Assembly (NCBI GenBank): GCA_945862505.1
Contig: CAMAYJ010000005.1
Span: 1 to 64,000, forward strand
DNA length: 64,000 nt
Source of the DNA: Bifidobacterium breve
GTDB taxonomy: Bacteria; Actinomycetota; Acidimicrobiia; Acidimicrobiales; Acidimicrobilacustridaceae
Reading direction: 5' to 3'
Shown in pieces: positions 51,406 to 59,482 of this stretch (its first letter is position 1; the number at the start of each line of letters is the position of its first letter). A program made the translations under genes and the position numbers. The notes under the pieces are model-generated. The model did no database searches, had not been told where the DNA came from, and saw only the letters and a list, made by a program, of their open reading frames with translations.

Positions 51406-52802
51406 AACGCTCTGTCACCCTCCGCGGCGAATCATTTCATTTCACCGATCTTCGCGAACTCATGGGGTGTGCGAACGAGCCCAAAGCCGGCGATCGACTC
51501 GCAGGAATTGCCGCCAGTTCTGAACGCGAACGAGTAGCCGCAAAGATGGCTCTGGCTGAAGTCCCGCTCAGTGCATTTCTTGACGAACCGCTCCTCGAAG
51601 ATGACGTGACGGGCCTGATCATTGATTCCCTTGATCGGGAAGAGTTTGCAAACCTTCGATCGCTCACGGTGGGAGAGTTGCGAGAACTCGTACTTTCCTC
51701 CAATTTTGCCTCGGAGTGGCAACGAGGTCTGAAGGGTGCCCTGACGCCCGAAATCGTGGCGGCCACGGCTCGGATCATGAGTGCTCGCGATCTCATCTCT
51801 GCTGCAGCGCCGCTCCGGTCAGTGACTCGCTGTCGCAACACCATGGGTGAAGGCGGCGTGCTTGGAGTGAGGATTCAGCCCAATCACCCCACTGATGACA
51901 TAGCTGGCGTGGTGCTCTCTGCGCTCGACGGATTGATGTTCGGTTGTGGCGATGCGGTGATTGGTGTGAATCCGGCTGGTGACGCAATCGAGAATGTTGT
52001 CGCTCTCGAGCATGCATTGCAGGAACTCATCGGTGCCGTTGGTGCGCCCACGCAATCTTGTGTTCTCTCTCACTTCACCACTCAACTTGTCGCGCTTGAG
52101 CGCGGCGCGCCCGTGGACCTGCTCTTTCAAAGTATTGGTGGCACTGAAGCAACGAACGCAGGTTTCGGCGTGACGTTGCAAGGTCTGGCTGAAGGTCGAG
52201 AAGCAGTGCTGGCCTCGCATGCAACACGCGACGGTTTCATCGGCGACAACGTCATGTATTTCGAGACTGGCCAAGGCACCGCACTTTCCGTCGACGGCCA
52301 CGGTGGGGTCGACCAACTGACCTGTGAAGCACGGGCGTACGGGGTGGCGCGTGCGTTCGACCCATTCCTCGTGAATTCAGTCGTGGGCTTTATCGGTCCG
52401 GAGTATCTGGCCGATGCAACGGAAATCATTCGAGCGGGACTGGAAGACCACTTCATGGGCAAGTTGTTGGGACTGCCTATGGGAATCGACATTTGTTATA
52501 CGAACCACGTAGAGGCCAACCAAGACACCACCGACCAGTTGCTCGTTCTGCTTGCGACCGCTGGCTGCAACTTCGTGATGGGCGTTCCCGGCTCCGACGA
52601 TGTCATGCTCAATTATCAGTCCACGAGTTATCACGATGCTGCTGGCGTTCGCGAACTTGTTGGCGCAGGTCCGGCCCCTGAGTTCGCAGAGTGGCTCGAG
52701 CAAACAGGGATTTTTGTCGAAGGTCGGTTGGCGGAAGGTTCGGCGAACGGGCCTGAATCTCTGCAGGCGTTCGCTGAATCGATCAAGGAACTGGGTCGAT
52801 GA
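51402..52802 (+). CDS. eutB: Ethanolamine ammonia-lyase large subunit
   Basis: EutB is the catalytic large subunit of coenzyme-B12-dependent ethanolamine ammonia-lyase, which makes acetaldehyde and ammonia. The 466-residue protein shows RCRNTMGEGGVLGVRIQPNHPTDD, GVNPAGDAIENVV, CVLSHFTTQLVALERG, FQSIGGTEATNAGFGV and CYTNHVEANQDTTDQL. The length is normal. The GTG start overlaps the DUF885 gene and its stop overlaps eutC (ATGA). No microcompartment or EutA reactivase gene is in the window, as in other actinobacterial eutBC loci that serve as nitrogen-source enzymes. Confidence 0.95.
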   Translation: MKRSVTLRGESFHFTDLRELMGCANEPKAGDRLAGIAASSERERVAAKMALAEVPLSAFLDEPLLEDDVTGLIIDSLDREEFANLRSLTVGELRELVLSSNFASEWQRGLKGALTPEIVAATARIMSARDLISAAAPLRSVTRCRNTMGEGGVLGVRIQPNHPTDDIAGVVLSALDGLMFGCGDAVIGVNPAGDAIENVVALEHALQELIGAVGAPTQSCVLSHFTTQLVALERGAPVDLLFQSIGGTEATNAGFGVTLQGLAEGREAVLASHATRDGFIGDNVMYFETGQGTALSVDGHGGVDQLTCEARAYGVARAFDPFLVNSVVGFIGPEYLADATEIIRAGLEDHFMGKLLGLPMGIDICYTNHVEANQDTTDQLLVLLATAGCNFVMGVPGSDDVMLNYQSTSYHDAAGVRELVGAGPAPEFAEWLEQTGIFVEGRLAEGSANGPESLQAFAESIKELGR

Positions 52803-53587
52803 GCGCAGACCTGCCTGACACGCTTCGCGGCGCGGTCGACGTTGGCGGCGATGTTTCCAATGTGACACCTGCGCGGTTACTCATCGGGCGTGCCGGGACC
52901 GCCTATCGGACGTCAACACAATTGCAGTTACGTGCCGATCATGCGTTTGCGAAAGACGCGCTCAATGCGACGTTTTCTCTCTACGAATCACCAATGAAGG
53001 AACTCGCGGAACGCTTTGACCTGTTTGAAGTCAAGAGCGAAGCCGCAACACGTGAAGAATATTTGGCTCGTCCAGACAAAGGTCGTCGGTTAGGTGAAGG
53101 CGTGGTGGAAACTCTGCGCGAGAACTGTCCGTCTGGTGTCGATCTGCAGATCGTGATTGGCGACGGTCTCTCACCACTCGCAGTGCGGTCTCAAGTTCCA
53201 TCACTGCTCGGGCCGTTGCTAGACCATGCCGCAACTCGCGGGTGGTCGTTGGGGCGTGCGTTCGTTGTACGCAATTGTCGAGTCGGAGCGATCAACGACA
53301 TCGGCGATGCCCTCGATGCTCAGAATGTTGTGCTGCTCATTGGCGAGCGGCCAGGGCTGGCCTCGGCCGAGAGTCTGTCCGCCTACTTGGCTCATCGTCC
53401 CCGAACCGGCGATACCGATGCCCAACGAAACCTTGTTTCCAACATCCATCCGGGTGGGGTGACGGCCGAGGATGCTGTCTGGCGGATCCTCGGATTGGTT
53501 GATGCCTTCATGATTCAGGGGCGCAGCGGGTTCACGGTAAAAGAGCCGGCACGGCCTACGTCGTTATCAGAGGGCTCAGGCCGATAG
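52799..53587 (+). CDS. eutC: Ethanolamine ammonia-lyase small subunit
   Basis: EutC is the small subunit that forms the B12-binding site with EutB. The 262-residue protein contains PARLLIGRAGTAYRTSTQLQLRADHAFAKDA, the DGLSPLAVRSQVPSLL segment, VLLIGERPGLASAESL and the C-terminal NLVSNIHPGG, all typical. It overlaps eutB by ATGA. Its TAG stop overlaps the -10 box of the following CoA lyase gene. Confidence 0.95.
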   Translation: MSADLPDTLRGAVDVGGDVSNVTPARLLIGRAGTAYRTSTQLQLRADHAFAKDALNATFSLYESPMKELAERFDLFEVKSEAATREEYLARPDKGRRLGEGVVETLRENCPSGVDLQIVIGDGLSPLAVRSQVPSLLGPLLDHAATRGWSLGRAFVVRNCRVGAINDIGDALDAQNVVLLIGERPGLASAESLSAYLAHRPRTGDTDAQRNLVSNIHPGGVTAEDAVWRILGLVDAFMIQGRSGFTVKEPARPTSLSEGSGR

Positions 53588-53590
53588 TTT
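53585..53590 (+). promoter_or_regulatory. -10 box (TAGTTT) for leaderless malyl-CoA lyase gene
   Basis: TAGTTT begins with the eutC stop codon and ends 6 nt before the ATG at 53597; no ribosome binding site. Confidence 0.45.
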
Positions 53591-53596
53591 CAAGGT

Positions 53597-54646
53597 ATGC
53601 GAAATCCCAAGGACTTCTTCCGCCCGCTTGCTGTGGGTGCCCCCGAACCGGTTCGCGAGATTCCGGTTAAGCCCGCCCGCATGATCCACTTCTTCCCACC
53701 TTCCAACGAGAAGATGGTGAGCAAGCTTCCCCAGATCGTCCCAACAGTCGACGTGTTGCTTGGCAATCTCGAGGACGGCGTTCCCGCTGCCGACAAAGAA
53801 GCGGCACGCGCTGGCCTTGTGCATGTGGGGAAGACCATTGATTTTGGCAAGACCCAGTTCTGGACTCGCGTGAACTCACTCGATTCGCCTTGGGGTCTCG
53901 ACGACATCGTTACCGCCGTTTCCGAGATCGGCGACAAGCTCGATGTCATCATGATTCCGAAGGTCGAAGGTCCAGAAGACATTCACTATGTCGATCGACT
54001 TCTGGCACAACTCGAGGCGAAAGCGAAACTCGAGCGGCCGATTCTCGTTCATGCGATTCTCGAAACCGCTCGTGGCGTTGCCAATGTCGAAGAGATCTGC
54101 GGAGCAAGCCCCCGTATGCAGGGTCTTTCACTTGGCCCCGCCGATCTCGCCGCAAATCGCCGCATGAAGACCACGCGTGTTGGCGGCGGTCATCCGGGGT
54201 ATTTGGTTCGCCAAGATCCGGTCGACGGAAATATCGAAGGCGATCGAACGATCTATCAGCAAGACCTCTGGCACTACACGCTTGCTCGCATGGTCGATGC
54301 GTGCGTTGCCAATGGGATCCTTCCGTTCTACGGACCGTTTGGCGATATCGCCGACGTCGTCGCGTGTGAAGATCAATTCCGTAATGCGTTCTTGCTGGGC
54401 TGCGTCGGCGCCTGGAGTCTTCACCCCGTGCAGATCGCTATCGCCAAGCGCGTCTTTAGTCCCGATCCAGCCGATATTGCCCATGCGCGTCGTGTCATCG
54501 AAGCAATGGGCGACGGAACCGGGGCCATCATGCTTGACGGAAAGATGGAAGACGATGCATCGGTCAAGCAGTGTCGGGTCATGGTGGAACTCGCGACTTC
54601 GCTGGCGGCCGATGACCCCGAACTCGCTGTTACTTACGGACTTTGA
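53597..54646 (+). CDS. mcl1: L-malyl-CoA/beta-methylmalyl-CoA lyase
   Basis: A 349-residue HpcH/CitE-like CoA lyase that closely matches, by recall, the Chloroflexus/Rhodobacter Mcl1 type. The shared features are [28 protein letters not shown], the metal-binding [65 protein letters not shown] and FYGPFGDI. It cleaves beta-methylmalyl-CoA to glyoxylate and propionyl-CoA, and/or malyl-CoA to acetyl-CoA and glyoxylate. The ATG at 53597 is leaderless. The next gene is a second CoA lyase, and a methylsuccinyl-CoA-dehydrogenase-like gene follows on the other strand. Confidence 0.92.
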   Translation: MRNPKDFFRPLAVGAPEPVREIPVKPARMIHFFPPSNEKMVSKLPQIVPTVDVLLGNLEDGVPAADKEAARAGLVHVGKTIDFGKTQFWTRVNSLDSPWGLDDIVTAVSEIGDKLDVIMIPKVEGPEDIHYVDRLLAQLEAKAKLERPILVHAILETARGVANVEEICGASPRMQGLSLGPADLAANRRMKTTRVGGGHPGYLVRQDPVDGNIEGDRTIYQQDLWHYTLARMVDACVANGILPFYGPFGDIADVVACEDQFRNAFLLGCVGAWSLHPVQIAIAKRVFSPDPADIAHARRVIEAMGDGTGAIMLDGKMEDDASVKQCRVMVELATSLAADDPELAVTYGL

Positions 54647-54657
54647 GGATCGCGGAC

Positions 54658-55530
54658 ATGAGTGAAGCGCTGCGTCCTCGACGTTCTGTTCTCTATATGC
54701 CTGGGGCGAATGAACGCGCGCTGGAAAAAGCCAAAGGTATTCCTGCCGACGCGTTGATCCTCGACCTTGAAGACGCTGTGGCCCCTGACGCCAAGCCCGA
54801 GGCGCGAGCCCGAGTCTGTGCCGCTGCAGCGAGCGGCGAGTACGGCACCAAGGAAATAGCGATTCGTATCAACGGTATTGGCACGCAATGGCATGAGGAT
54901 GACATCGCTGCGGCAGCCGCTGCTGGTGCCGATGCAATCGTTGTGCCGAAGGTGAATTCCGCTGAAGACGTCGCGCAACTCGTCGCCGCATTCGAAGCTG
55001 CCGGTGCGCCCGCACACACCAAGTTATGGGCGATGCTCGAGACGCCCATTGCCGTCTTGAATGCGGAGTCAATTGCCACCGCTTCTGACCGACTCACTGT
55101 CCTCGTCATGGGTACGAATGATTTAGCCAAAGAGCTCTATGCCGAACACGTGCCCGGTCGGGCCCCTCTGCTCTTCGGCTTGCAGAAATGTCTGATGGCC
55201 GCTCGTTTGGCTGGGAAAGTCATCCTCGACGGCGTCTACAACGACATTAAAGACGATGAAGGTTTTCGGGCCGAATGTGTACAAGGCAAGCAATTCGGAT
55301 TCGACGGCCGGACTCTTATTCACCCGAGTCAGGTCGAACCTTGCAACGAGGTCTATGCGCCGTCAGCCGACGAGATCGAGCACTCACGCAAAGTAATCGC
55401 TGCATTCGATGAAGCCCAGGCCGAAGGACGCGGCGTGGTCACTGTCGATGGCCGAATGATCGAGAACCTGCACGTTGACAACGCTCAGAGAATTCTCGCT
55501 GTGGCCGACGCGATCGCTGCGCTCAGTTAA
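54658..55530 (+). CDS. CitE-like CoA-ester lyase (malyl-CoA thioesterase or citramalyl-CoA lyase)
   Basis: A 290-residue HpcH/HpaI-CitE family protein distinct from its neighbour: RRSVLYMPGANERALEKA, LEDAVAPDAK with metal ligand, IRINGIGTQW, PKVNSAEDV, LETPIAVLNA, GTNDLAKEL and IHPSQVEPCNEVY. This is the short CitE-like branch, comparable with Mcl2 (3S)-malyl-CoA thioesterase and with the mycobacterial citramalyl-CoA lyase Rv2498c. The ATG at 54658 is preferred: GAGGA lies 8 nt upstream. It is co-transcribed with the preceding lyase (11-nt gap). Confidence 0.85.
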   Translation: MSEALRPRRSVLYMPGANERALEKAKGIPADALILDLEDAVAPDAKPEARARVCAAAASGEYGTKEIAIRINGIGTQWHEDDIAAAAAAGADAIVVPKVNSAEDVAQLVAAFEAAGAPAHTKLWAMLETPIAVLNAESIATASDRLTVLVMGTNDLAKELYAEHVPGRAPLLFGLQKCLMAARLAGKVILDGVYNDIKDDEGFRAECVQGKQFGFDGRTLIHPSQVEPCNEVYAPSADEIEHSRKVIAAFDEAQAEGRGVVTVDGRMIENLHVDNAQRILAVADAIAALS

Positions 55531-55541
55531 AGGGACTCTGG

Positions 55542-57146
55542 TTACTTCACCGCATCGAGCATGCGGCGAGCAATGACCTTCAGGCACAAGGTTTCGTCGG
55601 CCCCTTCGAAGATTGAAAGCACTCGTGCATCGACAAAGTAACGACTGACGTTGTATTCCTCGGCGTAACCAAAGCCACCATGGATCTGCATAGCTTCGCG
55701 AGATACCCATTCGGCGGCCTTGCAGACATAGGCCTTCACCATCGAGGCTTCAAGAATTCCTCCGTCATTGGCCATCAGCTTTGCGACCTCGTAGGAGAAC
55801 TGTCGCGCCGCCTGAGTCAGTACGACCATGCGTCCGAGCTTTGCTTGCGTCAATTGATACTCGGCAATGGGCTGACCAAACACAACACGGTCGAGAGCGT
55901 ATTGGTGAGCGTCTTCGTAAGCGGCCTGCATGACGCCGACGGCGCGGGCGGCAGTTTGCAAGCGACCGTTTTCGAAACCGGCCATTTGGTAATAAAAACC
56001 CTTACCGAGACCTTCATCGCCCCCAACTTGATTGGCATTGGAAACGAACCAGTTGTCGAACGCGATTTCGTAGGAGTGCATGCCGCGGTAACCGATGGTG
56101 TCGATTGCTCGACCTTCCATTTTTCCGCCACCAGGTGCGCCACCATCAACGCCAGCGTCCTGCACGAACGCGAAACCGTGGCCTTCGCCACGGGGCTTCG
56201 GCACCACAAACATTGTGAGTGCTTTGTGGGTGAGCGACTTGTCGGTGTTGGTCCGGGCCAGGAGCATGAGCGCATCGGCGCGCGCACCAAAGGTGCACCA
56301 GGTCTTGACGCCATTGATGAGCCAACCGCCTTCGGTCGGAGTGGCGGTGGCCTTAACGCCAGCAACGTCGGAGCCGTAATCGGGTTCAGTGACAGCAACT
56401 GCAGCCATGACCTCGGCCGATGCCAACTTCGGAAGCCATTCGCGTCGTTGTTCCTCGGTGCCACCGGCGAGAAGAGCGCGAGTAAGAATTTCTGGACGGG
56501 TAATAAGCGAGCCACCAGCGCCAAGCGAGACCTTGGCCAGTTCTTCGGTGGCTACGACCATTCCCATGTATTCACTTTCGCCGCCTTCGCTGTAACCGTC
56601 GTACTCGACTGGAACCGAGAGGCCGAAACCACCCAGTTCGGCCAGACCCTGAATGAGGTCTTCAGGGATATCTAAGTTTTCGCGATGGATGTGTTCGGCG
56701 ACGGGTGCGATCTTTTCGTTAGCGAATCGGCGGAACGTGTCCTGCACCATTTCGAAATCGCTCTCGAGGTGCCGAGGCCCGGGAGTGTCGGCCAGCGATG
56801 CAAGGAACTCTGGTGCACGGTAAGTGGCGACGAAGTCACGCGTGCTGTCGAGTACACCGGGAGCGATGTTCCACTCGGCCTCACGGCCGAACACTTTGGG
56901 AAGGAGTTCACCAATGGCATCGGCAACAAAGGCGCAGGCCAATTTCGCTTCAAGCTCGCCCTTGGTGCCGTACGCGAGCATCGCTCGTCCGGTCTCTACC
57001 GCCGACGCTGCATGTGCGATGTCATAGGCCACAACCTGGTTCGCGTCAGGACCTCCGTTGGCGGCGATGTGGCGAATGCCAGCGTCGACTACCCCGTGGG
57101 CGGTCTCGATGACGGAAGCGGCAGTGGTGAGGTCCGGAGCGGTCAT
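55542..57146 (-). CDS. mcd: Acyl-CoA dehydrogenase, methylsuccinyl-CoA dehydrogenase (Mcd)-like
   Basis: A 534-residue acyl-CoA dehydrogenase with an extra N-terminal domain of about 140 residues (VIETAHGVVDAGIRHIAANGG), as in Mcd. The catalytic part has AVTEPDYGSDVAGV, NGVKTWCTFGARADAL, then DTIGYRGMHSYEIAFDNWFV (Mcd enzymes share a GYRGM-E segment), RVVFGQPIAEYQLTQAKL and IHGGFGYAEEYNVSRYFVDARVLSIFEGADE. Mcd oxidises (2S)-methylsuccinyl-CoA to mesaconyl-CoA in the ethylmalonyl-CoA pathway. Adjacent CoA lyases for the later steps support this. The ATG at 57146 is leaderless (TAACCT 6 nt upstream). Confidence 0.8.
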   Translation of the reverse strand: MTAPDLTTAASVIETAHGVVDAGIRHIAANGGPDANQVVAYDIAHAASAVETGRAMLAYGTKGELEAKLACAFVADAIGELLPKVFGREAEWNIAPGVLDSTRDFVATYRAPEFLASLADTPGPRHLESDFEMVQDTFRRFANEKIAPVAEHIHRENLDIPEDLIQGLAELGGFGLSVPVEYDGYSEGGESEYMGMVVATEELAKVSLGAGGSLITRPEILTRALLAGGTEEQRREWLPKLASAEVMAAVAVTEPDYGSDVAGVKATATPTEGGWLINGVKTWCTFGARADALMLLARTNTDKSLTHKALTMFVVPKPRGEGHGFAFVQDAGVDGGAPGGGKMEGRAIDTIGYRGMHSYEIAFDNWFVSNANQVGGDEGLGKGFYYQMAGFENGRLQTAARAVGVMQAAYEDAHQYALDRVVFGQPIAEYQLTQAKLGRMVVLTQAARQFSYEVAKLMANDGGILEASMVKAYVCKAAEWVSREAMQIHGGFGYAEEYNVSRYFVDARVLSIFEGADETLCLKVIARRMLDAVK

Positions 57147-57152
57147 AGATGG

Positions 57153-57158
57153 AGGTTA
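57153..57158 (-). promoter_or_regulatory. -10 box (TAACCT) for leaderless mcd-like gene
   Basis: On the minus strand TAACCT ends 6 nt before the ATG at 57146. It lies downstream of the cupin gene stop at 57190, giving the dehydrogenase its own promoter. Confidence 0.45.
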
Positions 57159-57189
57159 CCGTCCGGTCACATCGGTGGTCCGATCGGAG

Positions 57190-57651
57190 TCAGGTGTTGG
57201 CTGCGAAGTCGGCCAGAATCGATTCCATCGTGACGTTAGAAACCACGTTGAGGTCTTCGTCGACGATCTCATAAAGCAGACCTGTCGGCGAGTGTGCGCC
57301 GAAGAACACCACTCCGCCGTTCTCGCCACCTCGCTCAAGGTGGGGCAGCGACTCTGCGCCGGTGAGAGCGTAGTCACCCGCCTTACGCATGCGATGGCCG
57401 CCAACGACCCCACCCTTGTCGATATCCCAAAGATGTTGTTCGCCCTCAAGCACGATCACCGTGGTTGTTGCAGTGTGGCGATGAATGGGGCAGTGGCCGC
57501 CATCGCCACTCCAGCGCACGACCATGTCGAGCGTTCCGGCGTCGAGGTCATGGCCCAAGATTGTGTAATCGTGATTGATCTTGTGGGGGCCACCTTCGAT
57601 TGAAACGCTGCGCCACTTGTAGCGAGAAGGATCAAACGTTCCGTTCAACAT
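57190..57651 (-). CDS. Cupin-domain protein
   Basis: A 153-residue single-cupin protein. The metal motif is present in GGHCPIHRHTATTTVIVLEGEQHLWD (two His and a Glu) with a later HLERGGENGG. The role is unknown: enzyme or binding protein. The start at 57651 lies 4 nt after the stop of the upstream monooxygenase gene, so the two are one operon. A longer frame starting inside the monooxygenase gene was rejected. Confidence 0.75.
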   Translation of the reverse strand: MLNGTFDPSRYKWRSVSIEGGPHKINHDYTILGHDLDAGTLDMVVRWSGDGGHCPIHRHTATTTVIVLEGEQHLWDIDKGGVVGGHRMRKAGDYALTGAESLPHLERGGENGGVVFFGAHSPTGLLYEIVDEDLNVVSNVTMESILADFAANT

Positions 57652-57655
57652 GGTG

Positions 57656-59452
57656 TCAACTCTCTCGTTGCTGGGTCGTTCCAGTGAGTGATCCATTATC
57701 GCGCCATTCGCGCAGGATGTCTCCGTATTCAGTGGGGGCGCCAAAGTACATGCCTGATTGACGTGATCGATCGTCAGGCATGCCTTCTTTGTTGTAGTAG
57801 CCGGGAGTGCAGTTGGCGGAGCTTTCGGCCGAGCCTTGGTTTCGGAGAACGATGGTTTCGACCCAAGCGGCTTCAGCCTCTTCGGTGGCTTCGATCGGGC
57901 CGAGTTGGTGAGTGAGTGCCTCGTTGATCAACCATGCCGAATGTGTTGCTTGGATCTCGATCAGATAGGGGAAGTTCACGGTGAATCCCGCCTGGGCGAT
58001 GGACTGCATGAAGAGATTGGGGAATCCGTTGAGAAGGAGTCCGTGATACGTGCGTACTCCGTCTTCCCAAGCTTCGCTGAGGCTCTCGCCAGTTCGCCCG
58101 TAAATCTCGAAACCGGTGCGGTGGGCATAGTCGGTTCCTACTTCGAATCCGGTGCTGTAGATCAAGCAGTCGAGTTCGTGTTCGATGCCGTTGACCACAA
58201 CTCCGGTTTCGGTGATTCGCTCAACACCTTTTCCATCGGTGTCGACGAGCCTGACGTTGTCTCGATTAAAGCTCTGCAGGTATTCGTCGTGAAAGCAAGG
58301 ACGTTTGCAGAATTGTCGGTACCAAGGTTTCAATGCTTCGGCGGTGGCTGCGTCGTCGACAAGTTCGTCAACTCGTGCCCGGACCTCTTCCATCTTGGTG
58401 AAATCCGCGATCTCCATTGTCTTCGCGAGTTCTTCAGGGCTGAGGCCTGAGGTGTTATTGAGACGCATGGCGAGGAGTTTCTTGGTGATGCTTGTCCACG
58501 CATCATCGACAAGGTCTTCTTCGACGATTCCTCCAGCGGTGAGGATCTGAAAGTTCTCTATCCGTTCTCGTTGCCATCCCGGTGTGAGCGAATCAACCCA
58601 AGTTGGGTCGGTTTCTCGATTGGCACGCACATCCACTGATGATGGCGTTCGTTGGAAAACAAAGAGTTCCTGTGAATCTCGACCGAGGTGGGGGATGCAT
58701 TGAACGGCGGTCGCACCGGTTCCGATGATGCCGACTCGTTTGTCAGTCAACCCTGAAAGGCCACCGTGAGAATCGCCACCGGTGTAGGCGAAATCCCACC
58801 GACTCGTGTGGAAGGTGTGTCCCTTGAACGATTCAATGCCGGGGATCCCAGGAAGTTTTGGTTTCTGAAGATGTCCGGTGGCGAGGGAAACGAACTTTGC
58901 TTTGAAACAGTCGCCACGGTTGGTGGTGATGACCCAGCGTTCACCGTCTTCATCCCATCGCATGTCCGAAATTTCTGTTTGAAACAGTGCATGGCGGTAG
59001 AGATCGAACTTCGTGGCGATTCGTTGGCAATGCTCGAAGATCTCGTCGCCTTTGCTGTATTTCTCTTTCGGCATGTAGCCGGTTTCTTCAAGTAATGGCA
59101 TGTAGATGTAGGACTCAACATCGCAAGCCACGCCCGGGTACCGATTCCAGTACCAGGTTCCGCCGACGTCAGCGGCTTTGTCGATGAGCCTGATCTTGTC
59201 TACGCCGAGTTCGCGAAGACGCGCTCCGGTGAGGAGTCCGCCAAACCCTGCGCCAACGAGCGCAACATCGACCTCGTCGAAGAGAGGATCGCGCTCAATG
59301 ATTTCTTCCGCCCATGGATCGCGCGCGTAACTCTCGAAACTTCCAGATGTCTCGAGGTATTGGTCAATGCCGTCGGCCCGGAGTCGGCGTTCGCGTTCGG
59401 CGCTATACCGAGCTCGTAGTTGATCGACGTCCAATGCTGAAGAATCGCTCAT
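57656..59452 (-). CDS. Baeyer-Villiger-type FAD monooxygenase
   Basis: A 598-residue class B flavoprotein monooxygenase. It has an FAD-binding GAGFGGLLTG near residue 68, GGTWYWNRYPGVACDVES, the Baeyer-Villiger fingerprint FKGHTFHTSRWD around residues 205-217, and an NADPH-binding GTGATAVQ. The length and N-terminal extension (first 60 residues) resemble the phenylacetone/cyclopentadecanone/steroid monooxygenase group. It inserts oxygen next to a ketone to give an ester or lactone; the substrate is unknown. TACCCT at 59471-59476 is a possible -10 with a GGGGGTGG ribosome binding site. The cupin gene follows in the operon. Confidence 0.88.
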   Translation of the reverse strand: MSDSSALDVDQLRARYSAERERRLRADGIDQYLETSGSFESYARDPWAEEIIERDPLFDEVDVALVGAGFGGLLTGARLRELGVDKIRLIDKAADVGGTWYWNRYPGVACDVESYIYMPLLEETGYMPKEKYSKGDEIFEHCQRIATKFDLYRHALFQTEISDMRWDEDGERWVITTNRGDCFKAKFVSLATGHLQKPKLPGIPGIESFKGHTFHTSRWDFAYTGGDSHGGLSGLTDKRVGIIGTGATAVQCIPHLGRDSQELFVFQRTPSSVDVRANRETDPTWVDSLTPGWQRERIENFQILTAGGIVEEDLVDDAWTSITKKLLAMRLNNTSGLSPEELAKTMEIADFTKMEEVRARVDELVDDAATAEALKPWYRQFCKRPCFHDEYLQSFNRDNVRLVDTDGKGVERITETGVVVNGIEHELDCLIYSTGFEVGTDYAHRTGFEIYGRTGESLSEAWEDGVRTYHGLLLNGFPNLFMQSIAQAGFTVNFPYLIEIQATHSAWLINEALTHQLGPIEATEEAEAAWVETIVLRNQGSAESSANCTPGYYNKEGMPDDRSRQSGMYFGAPTEYGDILREWRDNGSLTGTTQQRES

Positions 59453-59482
59453 GATCCACCCCCAAAGGGGAGGGTAGTGGAA

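Noticed and set aside
55680-56675. 331-codon open frame on the plus strand
   Set aside because: It is the shadow of the mcd-like gene; the translation shows no recognisable motifs, whereas the minus strand has a full acyl-CoA dehydrogenase.
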